From Diogma glabrata (lineage: Eukaryota; Arthropoda; Insecta; Diptera; Cylindrotomidae): 64,000 nt of DNA. The notes beneath the pieces are model-generated. The model was not told where the DNA came from. It worked only from the letters and a program-made list of their open reading frames with translations, and made no database searches. The DNA is taken from assembly GCA_963693315.1 (NCBI GenBank), contig OY856188.1:250437394-250501393 (forward strand), written 5' to 3'. Made by a program: the position numbers and the translations under genes. Shown one piece after another: positions 46,386 through 59,714 of this stretch. Every line of letters starts with the position of its first letter. The stretch's first letter is position 1.

Positions 46386-49300
46386 TTTAAAAAAAAATTC
46401 TAATTTCAATTTCAATTTCAATTCTAAATTTAATAGTTTTTCTTACTGCGAAAATTAAACTCCGCCCATTTGTTTAAAAAATCATAGTTCTTTATTGTAA
46501 ATTAATTTTCAGTTTTAACTTGAAAGAATTTTTACAATTTAATTGTGTTACTCCATAGTCTTTTACATTCAATTATTATAAAGAGCCTGATAATAAAGGT
46601 ACAGTTATTTTCAAATATTTTATAACGATAGTCAATAATGCTTCAAAGCTTATTTATAATTAATTAAAAATAAAATGTCATTGAGATTATTTTCATAAAA
46701 TATTTTATGGAAATAGAAATTCAGTTCAAAACACAACATAATGCTTGTTAAATACATCCGAGAATTGAATCATATTACAATATTTTAGTATTTCTATTCA
46801 GAATTCTTATATGCGTAGTTGTGATACAATTTTATGAAAATATGTAAAAATAATTATCAATAGAATATAAATATTTTTAGATTTGCTACTATGTATGTCA
46901 ATAACAGATTGAAAATGCATGTAAAATTGACGGAAATTGTATTGTTACAATTTTATAAAATTTATTTCAACGAAAATAATATAACCAACCTATCGTAAAG
47001 CTCTTTGGGTTTGAAGTAACAAAATAATTAATATTTGATTCTTTGGAATTTATTTTTATTGTTTATATATATATATCACTAAACAATGTATGTATATATT
47101 GTTTTCGTATTGCCATTTTCAATATATTTTAGCTTAATTTTAAGAAATTTTTCATCTAATTAAAAATAGATTGAATATTTTTCTACATAAAAACAATATA
47201 GATGTAGGTCTTGTAAAGCCAGGAGAAATTTAATACTGTTCATTAATTTCGATCATTGCATTAACTCTTCCGTGTAACCTTTTGGTCCATTTTTTCGTCT
47301 TATTTCGAATTGTTAATGTTGTTTATTTTTTTATTTTTAATCAGTGAATACTTTAGCATCAATTTATTATTGGATCTCTATTTTAATTTTTATTATTGTA
47401 TTTTTTTACTGAAATAATTAAATTATTTCATTTTTACTGTTAATAGCGCTAAAAGAATATCTATATAATTAATATTTAAACATCAATTAATTGTGATTTA
47501 ATTCAATTTGCTATCTGAAAAATAACAACAACATAACCAATAATTTTGAAGTAAAAGTACAATTAAAATATTCATGTTGCTCTTTTCAATCTAATTAAAA
47601 AATTCATAATTTGAATAAAACTGAATCCAAGTCAAATTTTAATTGTTTTCGTTTTGCAAGATTATTGCGTGATTGAGCACTTAACACCAATTAAAAATGA
47701 AAATTTTCACAAAAATAACGATTTACAATGAAAAATATCGTATTTCAATCTGTTTTTAATTTTCTTTTTTTTTTGTTGTTGTTGCAATTTAATTTTTCAT
47801 TATAACAAGCGAGTTTAATGGAAATTAAAAATGAAAAAAAAACCTCCGGTCATTGAGTAATTACGAATTTTATATTAATCATTATGATATTAAAAAAATT
47901 ATTGATTAAGTTTTTGTATAACATTGGATATAACACGCTTTTTGTTGTTTGAGATTTGTTGTAGGAACTGAGTTATTCGACGATTGGGATACTAAAGTTT
48001 TAATTTGTTGGATTTTGTAATAAGTCCAAGATAATTTTTTTTTATTATTAATGACAACCGAAAACAAGATCTCGATAGCCATTGTCGGTACGCATTGTGT
48101 CGGTCGTAAACTGTTTTGTAAATAAATTGTTGCGACTTATCGTCTGGATGCATAATAGTAGAACTCAAGAAGTCGTTGTTTTATTTACCCCAGACAATTA
48201 AAATATATACGACCTAATGGAACGTGTGATTTAAATACCTTTAATATCACCTAAACGTGTGACATATAAATCCAAATCCTCTAAAAGGGGGTGTTGAGTG
48301 GCAAGTTTAAATGGTGAGATTTGAACTAAAAGTATCTGTGTTTGATCCCCATCCATTTAAAAATGTTTTATCAACCGTAACGGTTTCCTTAAGATAGTTA
48401 ATACTGCTGATGAGTAAAAAGTTCTCCAAGCTGATCATCCATATAAATAAAAATCATTTAATTAAGTCTCACAATGGAACTTAAACAGAAAAAGGATTAG
48501 ATTTTTAGCCGTTTTCTATTGACGTGCATCTCTCAGATGGAATTTTTTTTTGTAATCGTTTTTTGTTTTAAATCCTATTTTTTAATTTGCTAGTTAACAA
48601 AAACGAAAATGAGGTAAATAAATATTAAAGACCAAAAAACGAGCATTGGTAACACAATATAATGTAAAATATTCATTAAACTGGATCTGTTTGCCCAACA
48701 TGTCCCCAAAAATAAAGTAACCCATAGCAAATCTCTACTCTAGTTGATGAGTGTTAGAGTGTTAGAAAAAGCGTGCTGATGTATTTTTTTCCATTTGAAT
48801 TAATCTGAATACGTTTGTCTTCTCATTATATTCTCACATGTCTTAAGCAACCGATTTAAATTAATCTGAGGTATTCGTAGGTTGTTTTTTAATCTTGTGA
48901 GTAGCGCTCCTTATACGAAATGGCATGTAACATTTTGACTGACTGAAATCGGAAGTTTTTGTTTCCTTCATTATTTTAATGACTAAAAATAATATTCCTA
49001 GGCTTTCCAGCAGGGAAATCTAGGTCGAACAATAACAATATTTCAAAGATTTTCTAAACTGATGAAGATCTTATTCTTCATGACGCCTTTTAGATCTACT
49101 TTTCAATCTAACCGGCATTCAAGTCAGTCAGTCATTTAATTTTAATGAATAAATTTCGTTTGTAAATTTCTAAAATCTTACATCTTTTATTGAGTTAAAA
49201 TTATGGTAGTAGTGCTAAAATTGATATGTTAAACTGATTCAATTGGTTTTCGCAGCTAATATTCTATTTTTGGTTTTTTTTCTTCTCCTTTTTCATCATT

Positions 49301-50520
49301 TATTCTATAGGATTTTTACGTTATTAAATATTTTATTTTGGTATTGCATTATAGTTCATAGACTAAGATTTTAGTTAAACTCAAGAATCTTAGAGATTTT
49401 AAAATTTTCAATTCAAAATCATGATTTGGTTTTTCGAAATAAACTTCTAGGTTTGTTCATGAAAAACTTCCCTAACCGTGTTTCGTGCTTACTTGCGATA
49501 TTTTCAGTAACACACTGATCCATTTAGTGGTACTGATCCACAAATCCATATAGTGGTAGACATAGAGGAGTCAAATGATCTTAGACACATGAGTTTAATT
49601 GCTCGCAAAAAAATTCAAATTTTGGTCTAGTTAAAGGAGATAATGGCGAGATAAATGAGATAAATCTCTATTTCTTTTATATATGCAGGGGATATAAATA
49701 TTGATATGCAAATGAATTGGTATTCTTAAGCTTCAATATAAGAAATCTTACTTAATTTGTTTTGCTTTTATTTCTGTTGAAAGCAATAGTAGTGGGTATG
49801 ATAACCAAATTTCGACGTCTATGTGACATGTGTAAGACTCACTGAAAATTGCAAGATAAATTCCTCGAATGAAATGCTCACGAAAAAGATTATAGAAAAA
49901 ATCCATTTCAGATATCATTATATACCCAAAGAATCAAGAGTATATATCAATAACCGAATTGAGAATTAATTCTTGACTCAAAAACAATTTTTAAAATTTA
50001 CCAAAGAAAAAAGGTAAAATTTTGTGTTAAACTCATCCTTGGATATTAGATTTGGATCAATTTTATCTCATTACTTAAAAACATTCCCATACCACTCCAT
50101 GTACCTTAAAAATAAAAATAAAATCTCATTGATTTATGATTTCTGTTTCTATATCGTGTGTCAAAACAGAAAAAAATTTATTGTATTTGTGTATTTTGAA
50201 GAGCATCTTATCTTTAGATTGATGGTAATTGATGGATATATTTTCAAAGATGAATTTAAGTTTAAAACACAATGAATTTTTAATGATTTAATTGTATTGG
50301 TTCTATTATTGAACTAAGTGGTATTACCTAAAATTAGGTTATTATCTATTTAAGAAGTTTTAGTTGAAATTAATCGCTGAAGTTAGGAACAGAAATTATG
50401 GCTGGGATAAAAAACGGGTTTCTACTTTGATCCTTACTGAATGGTAAACAAAGGGCCAACCAGGCTTAAAATTCAGCATATAGCATATTTAATCTGAAGA
50501 TATGCCGTACTTTTCACAAA
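46386..50520. other. Intergenic AT-rich DNA, no gene seen
   Basis: No supported coding, RNA or repeat feature. Poly-T and poly-A runs are common. Short AT microsatellite at 47067-47078. Confidence 0.45.
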
Positions 50521-50525
50521 CATCT

Positions 50526-50945
50526 GTGCGTTATTATTCGATATTGATATCGATATCGATATGGATTGGATATGGATTGGACGGATTAGATGTGAATTTG
50601 AAATGGATTAGATATGCTTTGGATATGGATTAGATATGGATTGGATATGGATTGGATATGGATTGTATATGGATTGGATACGGATTTGATTTAGATTAGA
50701 TATGGATTGGATATGGATTGAGTATGGATAGGATATGGATTAAATGTGGATTGGATACGGTTTGGATATCGACTGATTATGGATTACTTATGGATTGAAT
50801 ATAGATTGAATATGGATTGGATTTGAATTGGATATGGATGGAAATGTATTGGATATGGATTAGATATTAAATGAATGTGGATTGGATAAGGATTTGATAT
50901 GTTTTGGTTATCGATGTTATATGGATGGGATATTTTTCGGATATG
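50526..50945. repeat. 11-bp tandem repeat (GGATATGGATT)
   Basis: More than 25 variants in about 420 bp, most regular at 50640-50720, preceded by a GATATC microsatellite. Strand-asymmetric (purine-rich on plus). Confidence 0.9.
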
Positions 50946-52426
50946 TATTAACAAAACGAAATAATATCAGTACAGAAGATAAGATTTAGATAAAACAAGT
51001 TTTAAATATAGCGAGCTTAATAGTTCAAACAGTATCATCGAGGCCATTAAAACACCTCGATTTGATCTTCATCTCTCAATTAGAGCCTACTACTTTACCT
51101 GATATCAGGTTGTTCTTATTTTCTTTGTAATTATAACTTAAATAAGTTCAAATGTTTTTGATTATCCGGCTCAAAGGGCCATGAAAACTTTAATAACGCT
51201 TTTTCGATTTATGGTCAGATTTATATGGTAATATTGATATTAACATGAATGTCCTGCGTATATTTAAAATTTGTTTTTGGATAAAATATCGACCATAACT
51301 TACAAAATAAGCACAGAGTTAACCTATGCTATTTGAAATTTAGAGAAATGACATGTTCCAAACGTTGACGAACATATGAAATACAAAAGGTGGGACGGAA
51401 ACATGCACCCTGCTGAAAGTTTGGGCTAAATTATAAAACAGAATATCTTGTGGATATTTTAGTTTTATATGAAAAAAGACAATTGCTTTAGATTAAACGA
51501 ACAGTTTTATATCAGTTTTATATAGTATTAGACACATTATTCACATATTTGTTTAACCAAATGAATTTATTTGTTTGAAATTCGCCTCGCCATTTTGAAT
51601 AAAAACATATTTGGTATTGTAAACTGAGTATGATTTTTTTTTGGTTTCAAGAATTTCCTTAAGATATAAAACATCCAAAAAATTACGAATTTCTTTTCGT
51701 TTGTATTTTATGTATTTGTTTATACATAATAGTACAATAAGTCTAAAAATAAATTGAAATTCCTTTGTTTTGTTTAGCTTAAAATATCATTTTCCGAATT
51801 GTTTGACTTGCCTAAAGGCAAAACAAAAATTTATTCAATTTAATTTCAAACATTTTTTTTTTAATTTATTTTCTTTGAATTTTCATATCAATTTTTATGT
51901 AGACTATTTTTGATTAAAATTAAAAAAATTATGAGTTGGTTATTGTTGTAAAAAATCACTTGTTGCAAAGTTTTTAACAAATATGCTCAAAAGATGAATC
52001 AATAAATTTTGGTGCCCGTAACTCTAGGAGGAACGAAAAGTTTGATACCATGAAAATGTACATTTCAATCTATATATATAAATACGTAAGCACTATTTTT
52101 GGGGTACAATTTAAAAATATTTGCCCCAACAAAAGTGTGGCAGTATGTATATCGTTGGAAAGGTCTTGAGTAGTTGATGTGCCGAAAATATTTTTTTTTC
52201 GAATTTTGACAATGTTTTCTTCTTGATAGTCTTTGCACGGTTGTTAACATGCTTTATTGTCAAATTTATGATTAATGAAGCATATATCTCGTGATTTAAA
52301 AGAAAACTAGAAACGAGATCTAGAAGTCTGAAATTTTTATAATTATTGAAGTTGAAAATAACTGTTATAACACTCTTGACGAGACAGTCGACTGTAGATA
52401 ATGTCGAAGCGTTTATTGAGCAGATG
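50946..52426. other. Non-coding, nothing recognised
   Basis: AT-rich with no supported feature. Confidence 0.45.
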
Positions 52427-52790
52427 TTTGTAATGAAGCGCTGCTTCGTTGTACAACAACGAAGTGGCATAGCAGGCCGCGTACCTAGCGAGGTTGTTTT
52501 AATAGCCCCAAGCTAGTCGTAGTCTGTGGAGACGAGAAAGAAATCCTGCTGTTCCAGCACAAGTAAACATAATGTTCGCGTAATTCGATATTCTAGTGGA
52601 TCACTAGGTAAACAAGTGAACGAAATTAGACTCTGGTGACCCCCATATACGAACAAACCGTGATCACCCCGTCAACCCCGCATTCACTCACACATTTACA
52701 CGTTCTCGCACTTCATCCACTCATGCATACACACACACACACCCACACCTATACCCACTCACACATTCATTCTGATGCAGCTATAGGCTT
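52427..52790 (-). repeat. Solo LTR related to the 29-kb LTR
   Basis: On the minus strand, CTAGCTTGGGGC, CTCGCTAGGTACGC, CTGCTATG and CGCTTCATTACAAA match 29673-29765 in order. A hairpin of different sequence (CTTCGTTGT/ACAACGAAG) is at the equivalent place. No primer site follows ATTACAAA, so it is a solo LTR or remnant. The far end is approximate; the (CA)n tract at 52730-52742 mirrors the GT tract of the other LTR. Confidence 0.65.
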
Positions 52791-53499
52791 TCAAAAATAT
52801 GGACGTACAATAAATCTCGGTTAATCATAATTACCTTCCAACTTAAAATATTCTTTTAATAATTCAACAATATTCCTATTATTTCTTTTGGTGTTATTTT
52901 TCTATCTTTTTTTGTTATTTGTTGCTGTCGTCACCGGCTAAATTACAATTATTGATAACAAATGTACGTAAAATATCTTGAAATTTCATTAATCGGATGA
53001 GTTGTAGGTTCAATTAGATTTTGCGAACAAAAAAAAACATAATTGCAAAAGAAACAAAAGCATAATTCGTTATTTTACCAGCACCTACAAATTGATATGT
53101 TTCTCCCCAATGGTGTAATATATTTGTTAGAGGATGAATCATAGAATGAAATTGCATTAAATATTTTAATATTCGTGTTTAATGTACGGCCGCTTCATGC
53201 CTAGACATTGCTTGTATAAAAAAAAAAATGATTACCAAACATTACAGCTAACTTGATCTTTAAATTTCTTCTTCTCTCTCCAGATGTTAGTAAACCTTTT
53301 GTCGAGTTTTTAAAGTTAAATTAACTAACGAATTTATCAAATTATCAAAATCCAATTCTGAGACCAACAAACCATTACGTGACGATATTAAAATTTGTGT
53401 CGTACTTTATTTAGATTACACTTCTATACGTTTGCGTTCCAAAGCAATATAATATGATATTTGCAAATCCAAATAGCATTTAACAACAAGCCCAGATGT

Positions 53500-53931
53500 T
53501 TAGATTAATATAGCCGCGGGAGCGTCTTCTTGTCTTCATAATTCTTGTTGGCATGTTTACAATTAGATTTGGACAGACCCACACGCGTGCAACACACATA
53601 CTCACTCCAACGTACACACATCCATAATCATTCATATGTAAAAATGAAACAATATTACATGTGACTCACCTCATGTTTAGTCCAGACCCCGCTCTATTAA
53701 CAATTAAATTACTCGCTCATCCCCGTCCAGGTCATTGATCGTGATGTCAGCAATCCGGATGTCGTCAACGTTAGAGATTTGTGACCATAAACAAATGGGT
53801 TGATGATATCCGTGTCGGTAGGTGTTCCCGCAAAGGTATATAAATACTCCGCCGGCAAGGAGTAATTGTAGCTGTCGGGCGATGGCTAACACCGAGATAA
53901 ACCAAATATCAATAATAGACTTGAAGATCAA
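53500..53931 (-). pseudogene. Possible retroelement 3' ORF end and LTR start
   Basis: A 75-residue minus frame ends in an acidic tail (DIRIADITINDLDGDERVI). It is followed by a G-rich tract (AGAGCGGGG) and CATGAGGTGAGT, similar to the start of the 29-kb LTR, then a TGTGTG-type segment. This suggests the coding end, priming tract and LTR start of a relative. No domain is recognisable in the ORF. Confidence 0.35.
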
Positions 53932-53977
53932 TTAAATAACCGGTTGGTTGGTTTATTATTGCTGTTGCTTTTCTTAA

Positions 53978-54233
53978 TTGATATCACAGAAATTTTAAGT
54001 AAAATTGAATTGTGTTGACTAACTGATATTTACAATATTAACTGATATCACAGAGATTGTATGTACAAATAAATTGCATTAATTAACAGATATTTTTGAC
54101 ACTGAATGATATCACAGAAATTTTAGGTACAAATAAATTGTATTAATTAACAGTTATTAACAACACTAAGTGATATCACAGAAGTTTTATGTACAAAAAA
54201 TCGCAATGATTGACCGATGTTTACAACCCATAA
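53978..54233. repeat. 64-bp tandem repeat, four copies
   Basis: TGATATCACAGA recurs at 53979, 54043, 54107 and 54171, exactly 64 bp apart, each followed by a TTAATTAACAGAT-like segment. Confidence 0.9.
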
Positions 54234-54417
54234 AAATAACTATTAGTTTTCTTTTTTTTGTTGATTCCAATTTAACACACGCGTCGAAAATGCACAGATG
54301 TCATCTCTTAGACAATTAATCGAAATAAGAGAGTGAGGCCATCTGGCGCCTAACATTTATAGTAAAAAGAATGGTAGCATTATCTGGTAGCTTGTTGGAA
54401 AACCCACTAAGGAGTCT

Positions 54418-54600
54418 GCACAATTGTTTTATGAGAAATTTAAACAGAAATTATAGCGATTGACGATTACAAATTGAATATAAGAAATTATATAGGGAAA
54501 TAGCGCGATTCCGATTTAATGAGATTGCACAACTGTTTTATGATAACTTTAAACAGAAATTATTGCGATAAACAATTACGAGTAAGAAATAATGTTTTAA
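54418..54600. repeat. Pair of direct repeats, ~109 bp apart
   Basis: GCACAATTGTTTTATGAGAA then TTTAAACAGAAATTATAGCG near 54418 reappears at about 54527 with few changes. It lies in a region with no other feature. Confidence 0.7.
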
Positions 54601-55900
54601 AAAAACGACAATAACTACAGAAGTTTTTGTTAATGTGACCCAACGCATATGGAAAAGCAGGGCGAGTCCCAACTACCAAGATTGATTAACAGCCTTATAA
54701 CAATTGCGAAGTTCAAATATTAGCTTCGTTACATGTTCAATTAGAGCTTTGAGATTTACAAGGTCGTTATCCTTATTACTTGGCGTTGCGTTGCTATGGG
54801 ATGTTGACTGGAAAGCTTTAGCGATTAATGAAGAAGTGAGATTGGCAACTTACTAGATTTTGTCGGCAAGTGAAAGATTCTCAGAAATAGCTTTGTGAAC
54901 CTAAGAGGCTAGGCCATAAATGATTTTAGAAGTGGTAGCAAGCACCTAAACCAAAACTGTTTTAAAAGATCGTTGTTGATCAAAATGGTGATTTAATTTT
55001 GAAGGACTTGCGTGTCGCATTTTGTGTACATTTGACATCAGTCTATATAAGCACTTTGTCGTACTTATAGAGTTTCACTCTAAACCTGTTTCGAAATCCG
55101 TATTGGTGCTGTGGTGGATACTTTAATTATGTCCATGCTGTTAACAGCGGTAGAGTCCTGCACTAAATTTTGCATCACGAGGGGGTCACCACATAAAGAG
55201 GTGGAGCGGAGAAGCCTTCTTCAACAGAAATTTGTTATATAAAATAATAACACTAGAATTCTACCAAAACTTTTATTTATTTATTTTGAAATAAAAAAAC
55301 ATTTGTTCATACAAAAGTATTATTGATTTTATAGTTTTTAAGAATCAAAACTCGAGCTTATTTGTTGCCCGACCGAGTGCAAAAATACAAATAGTTTAAT
55401 TTTAATCTTATATATTAATACGCTAACTTTGTACTTTGTACAGCCTAAGGCTTTTTTATTCGAATTTTCACTTATTCCAAATTTTCACTGCTAACTGATC
55501 TTAGTATAACCTATATTTGAGAGATTTTTGGGATTTTTCGGATCATAAATAAAAAAGTTATAGACGAATTTTAAGGTATTTTTGAATTCAACTGCCTCCC
55601 CTCAAATCAAATCAAATGGATCAAATGGAATCGTTCAAATCTTTTCTTTGTTTATAGTATTTAATATTTTCTTTTCAGTTTACGCATTGATTTAGGAGAG
55701 TGCAGACGTTATTTTTCTTTGTTTTTTTATCTTATATATTAATACGTTGAATGTTGTGAATGAATGATAATGGTATGAGTGAGTTTATGCATTGATTTAG
55801 TTAGTATTTTATATTTTCTTTTCAAATTTCAATTTAGTGCTAAATTTTTTTGGATGTTTACAGATATTTTAGTTTTTTTATTCATATTTTTGATTTAAGC
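54601..55900. other. Non-coding, nothing recognised
   Basis: No coding frame; the 170-bp repeat begins at its right edge. A partial TCTTATATATTAATACG duplicate occurs at 55407 and 55730. Confidence 0.4.
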
Positions 55901-55906
55901 TTTGAA

Positions 55907-56416
55907 ACCTTATATTCGTATGCGTAGTATTAGTAAAAATATTCTAATCAAATTTCAGTGTATTTACAAACGTAGATGGAATTTTATACATTTTCTTTTA
56001 TACATTTTAGTCTTCTTATGTCTTCGTACATTGAAGGATGAACATTTGTTATTAAATATTTTGATATTCGTTTAACACCTTATATTCGTACGCGTAGTAT
56101 TAGTAAAAATATTCTAATCAAATTTCAGTGTATATACAAACGTAGATGGAATTTTATACATTTTCTTTTATACATTTTAGTCTTCTTATGTCTTCGTACA
56201 TTGAAGAATGAACATTTGATATTAAATATTTTGATATTCGTTTAACACCTTATATTCGTATGCGTAGTATTAGTAAAAATATTCCAATCAAATTTCAGTG
56301 TATTTACAAACGTAGATGGAATTTTATACATTTTCTTTTATAAATTTTAGTCTTCTTATGTCTTCGTACATTGAAGGATGAACATTTATTATTAAATATT
56401 TTGATATTCGTTTTCA
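55907..56416. repeat. 170-bp tandem repeat, three copies
   Basis: CCTTATATTCGTA recurs at about 55908, 56078 and 56248. Units are almost identical, including CAAACGTAGATGGAATTTTA and TCTTATGTCTTCGTACATTG. Confidence 0.92.
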
Positions 56417-56418
56417 AT

Positions 56419-56515
56419 ATTATTTTGATATTATTTCGATTATTTTGTTATATAATATTATTTCGATATTATTTCGATATTATTTTGATATTATTTCGAT
56501 ATTATTTATTTCGAT
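56419..56515. repeat. GATATTATTTC microsatellite-like tract
   Basis: Short repeats of TTTCGATATTA and TTTTGATATTA between the 170-bp array and the MITE. Confidence 0.8.
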
Positions 56516-56600
56516 GCCAAGACCACGTCGTAAACGTTTGGAAGTGAGTGGTAAATTGAGTCGTCGGAATTAAAGAGATTATATGCGTAATAATGTTGAC

Positions 56601-57036
56601 TAGGAGAGCCCGGCGTGCTTCGCTACGCTTATAAATAAAGTTTTTGCGTAGACATTTTGTTGACGTAGAAGCAATGATTTCAAAAAGTGGTAATGAGAAA
56701 TGCTAGCATATAATTTTTAATTTTTCTTTTAAATATATGAATGAAAAATAATCAGAACTCTAGCTGATCAGTTCGGATATATAAAAAATTAGCGATCAAA
56801 TAAGTTTTCAAGTAAGCTCATTTGATCTCTAACTTAGTTGATCGCTAATTTTTCATATATCCGAACTGATCAGCTAGAGTTCTGATTATTTTTCATTCAT
56901 ATATTTAAAAGAAAAATTAAAACTTATATGCTAGCATTTCTCATTACCAATTTTTTGAAATCATTGCTCCTACGTCAACAAAATGTTACGCAAAAACTTT
57001 ATTTATAAGCGTAGCGAAGCACGCCGGGCCCTCCTA
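56601..57036. repeat. Palindromic MITE (~436 bp)
   Basis: Left end TAGGAGAGCCCGGCGTGCTT; right end GCACGCCGGGCCCTCCTA. Arms of about 210 bp match closely (GCTAGCATTTCTCATTACC, ACTGATCAGCTAGAGTTCTG on the right arm) and meet near 56818. TA flanks both ends. No coding capacity. Confidence 0.9.
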
Positions 57037-59260
57037 ATAAAAATTAAAGAAAGATATTATTTATATTTACGCTATTATTTATGAGAAATATTATCCTTTA
57101 GTATAAAGTTTTCCACTCGAACTTAAGATCATTCTGTTAATTGCCAAATCAATTTTACCAGGTGATAAAAAGCTTCCCTAAGCTCAAACGTCAAAGTTTA
57201 AGAAATAATAACGAATACGCATACAACAAAAGCAAAAAAACTTTGCTTTATCAAAGTTCAAAACAAAAAGTTTTTTAAAATAATTTTTTTTTTTCGAAAC
57301 TTCACAGGAAATAGTCTCATATCCCATTTCTGAAATCACATGCTAAAGGGCAATTAAAAACCATATACCTCCATTAAACTATTTTTATACTGAATAAATG
57401 AAAGAATAACAAAAAATGTATAGTTTTCAACTGAATCAAATGGAAATCATAAAAGTTTTTCTATTAGATTTTTGATATTGTTTATTTTTCCTCGAATATT
57501 TATGTTTTCCATTTTTACCACTCTGTCAAATAAATAAATTGAAAACTTCATTGGAATTATTTAACTTGAATTATAGTTGTTATGGAAGGGTTGTAAATTC
57601 AGTTTAAAACTCTTTTACTTGTTAGTACATAATTGATATATTATTGTTTATGTCGGTCAATATTAATAAATATTTGGTTAAAATAATAATTTTCATGTTG
57701 ACATACAATAAAAACTTTTAAAGAAAATTCAATTGGAAAAACTTATATTTATTTTTAATGAAAATAACTTAAACATATTTATTAAGTCAATAACATTTAA
57801 TTGAAGAATTTGTCTGGAGATGTATGGACGAGTTGTTATCATAATGGGCTACTGATGTCTACGAATCATCTTATAATCGAATTAAGTTCTTATGTAGAAT
57901 CAAAACCGAATCTGTTTGCCAGAAAAATTTAGTTTTTGTCATCCAATTTCGCATGAAAGACTAATGCAATATGAATTCATATTGCAGTTCAGTTATAAAT
58001 GAACACAGGCAATGAGGAAAAATGTTTTTTCCACAAATTATTCAAAATATTATAAAAATTTTACAACAACTAAAAATGGTTTGGAAATTAATCCACAATA
58101 TTTTGAATATCCTAGCTAACCATTTATGTTCATAAACAACAATTTTATATAATTTTTTTTTATTTCATATTGTGGTTATAGTATTGATTGTTTGTTATGA
58201 ATATTTAAATTTATTTCTGCATGAAAAGAACCATTCGAATTGTGGCATTATATGTGGAGTTTGTTAAAATGTGCTTGAAGTATATTATATTGATGTCAGT
58301 AGCATTTATTAGTTTTTGTTTTATGATTGCTAAAATTAACTGTTGTATCAGCTATTTGTTTTTATTACAATTGTTTTATACGCTTTCAATATGTTGGGAA
58401 TCGGTTAATATTTAAAATTTTGAATATGTATATCTTGTTTGGGTGTCTTTATTGTGTTTGGAGTGGAATAGATAATTGTCATTTTACATTTATAAATTTA
58501 TTATACATTAGAATTACGCCTCCTAATTTCTAATGATAAGCTGCACTTACAAAGTGAACTGGGTTAGAGCAACAAAAATTTGTAACCTAACAAGAAAAGA
58601 TAAACGCAGTTAAATAAATATTTCATGATGCAAGTAATTACTCTTAAGCGTTGCAAATTTAAATCCTTTTACTTGAATTTATGTACTTCAATTTGCGTGA
58701 TTACTCAATACGAATTTGGTTTGATCTCTCAATTATGGATAAATCAGTTTCATTTTATGATGTATAATGTAATTATTTCGAGGAGAGAAAATTCTGATTT
58801 CACAATCCACATATTGGAACGTGGATATCTAATAGTGGAAGAACGGAAAATCAAATCAATCTTGTCATGATCTCTAGCAGGCTTGGATACTCCTCAGGCT
58901 TATCTGAAATGCAGTCAGAAAGAGGTGATGCCATGGACGACTGTAATATGTTTGTCTTCTTTAATTACAAGTGCAAGTTGTCGTCTACGTTTAAAAAACA
59001 ATCAAAGAAGACGTTGCACTGGAATTTCGACGAATTAAAACATATACGGAAATGGTGAATAGATATAGTTACACAAAACCCAAAAGAGCATAATATCCCT
59101 TCAGATGTGCCTTTAAACATTCAAGGCAAGGCATCCCTTCAGATGTGTCTTTAAACAGAGTGGCAAACTCTCCAATCAGCCATTATATTCTCAGCACAAA
59201 CTACAATCGAAAAACTACAATAAACATAATTCCAACGAAAGTATTTAGATTAACTATAAA
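57037..59260. other. Intergenic AT-rich DNA, no gene seen
   Basis: Several 60-80-codon frames at 58.2-59.1 kb have no recognisable motif. A short direct repeat (GCATCCCTTCAGATGTG-like) occurs at 59095-59150. Confidence 0.4.
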
Positions 59261-59271
59261 AGGGTGCACTG

Positions 59272-59590
59272 CGTACACGGGTAAACGGGTACACATATAC
59301 ATGGGTAAACCAGTACAATGATACACGGGTACACGAATACATGAGTATACGGGTACACGGGTATACGGGTATATGGCTACACGGGTATTTGGGTACACGT
59401 GTGCAAGGGTAAACGGAAATCACCGATAAATACACTGGTACACGGAAATTACTACACGGGTACACGGTTACATGTATCCGGTACTCGTGTTACTTTGTTT
59501 TCGTGCACCAGTGTACCAATGTTCCCGTGTACCGGTGTACCCTTGTACCAGTGTTTCCGTGTACCCGTGTTCCCGTGTAGCCGTGCACCA
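59272..59590. repeat. 8-bp minisatellite that inverts
   Basis: From 59272 to about 59480 the unit is GGGTACAC with variants, in strict 8-bp phase over long parts. After a ~20-bp spacer, from 59503 to 59590 the unit is GTGTACCC, its reverse complement. Because 8 is not a multiple of 3, all frames read as an eight-residue repeat (for example VPVYPCTR), so the long frames here are products of the repeat. Confidence 0.92.
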
Positions 59591-59714
59591 CTTTGTGGTA
59601 AGAAAGGTTGTCTAAAGAGTACGAGTTATTGTGGCATCGCAATCCTAAACATTGCGTATAAAATACTGACTGTGTACTTGTTCGTTGTAGTATAAGTTTT
59701 TGACCCTTTTGAGA

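Noticed and set aside
58221..59058. A cluster of small membrane-protein-like frames
   Set aside because: Hydrophobicity follows from T-rich sequence; frames overlap and have no conserved motif or splice context.
59201..59695. Octapeptide-repeat proteins (VPVYPCTR type) on both strands
   Set aside because: All frames of an 8-bp repeat give the same kind of peptide; no start context or flanking domain supports a gene.
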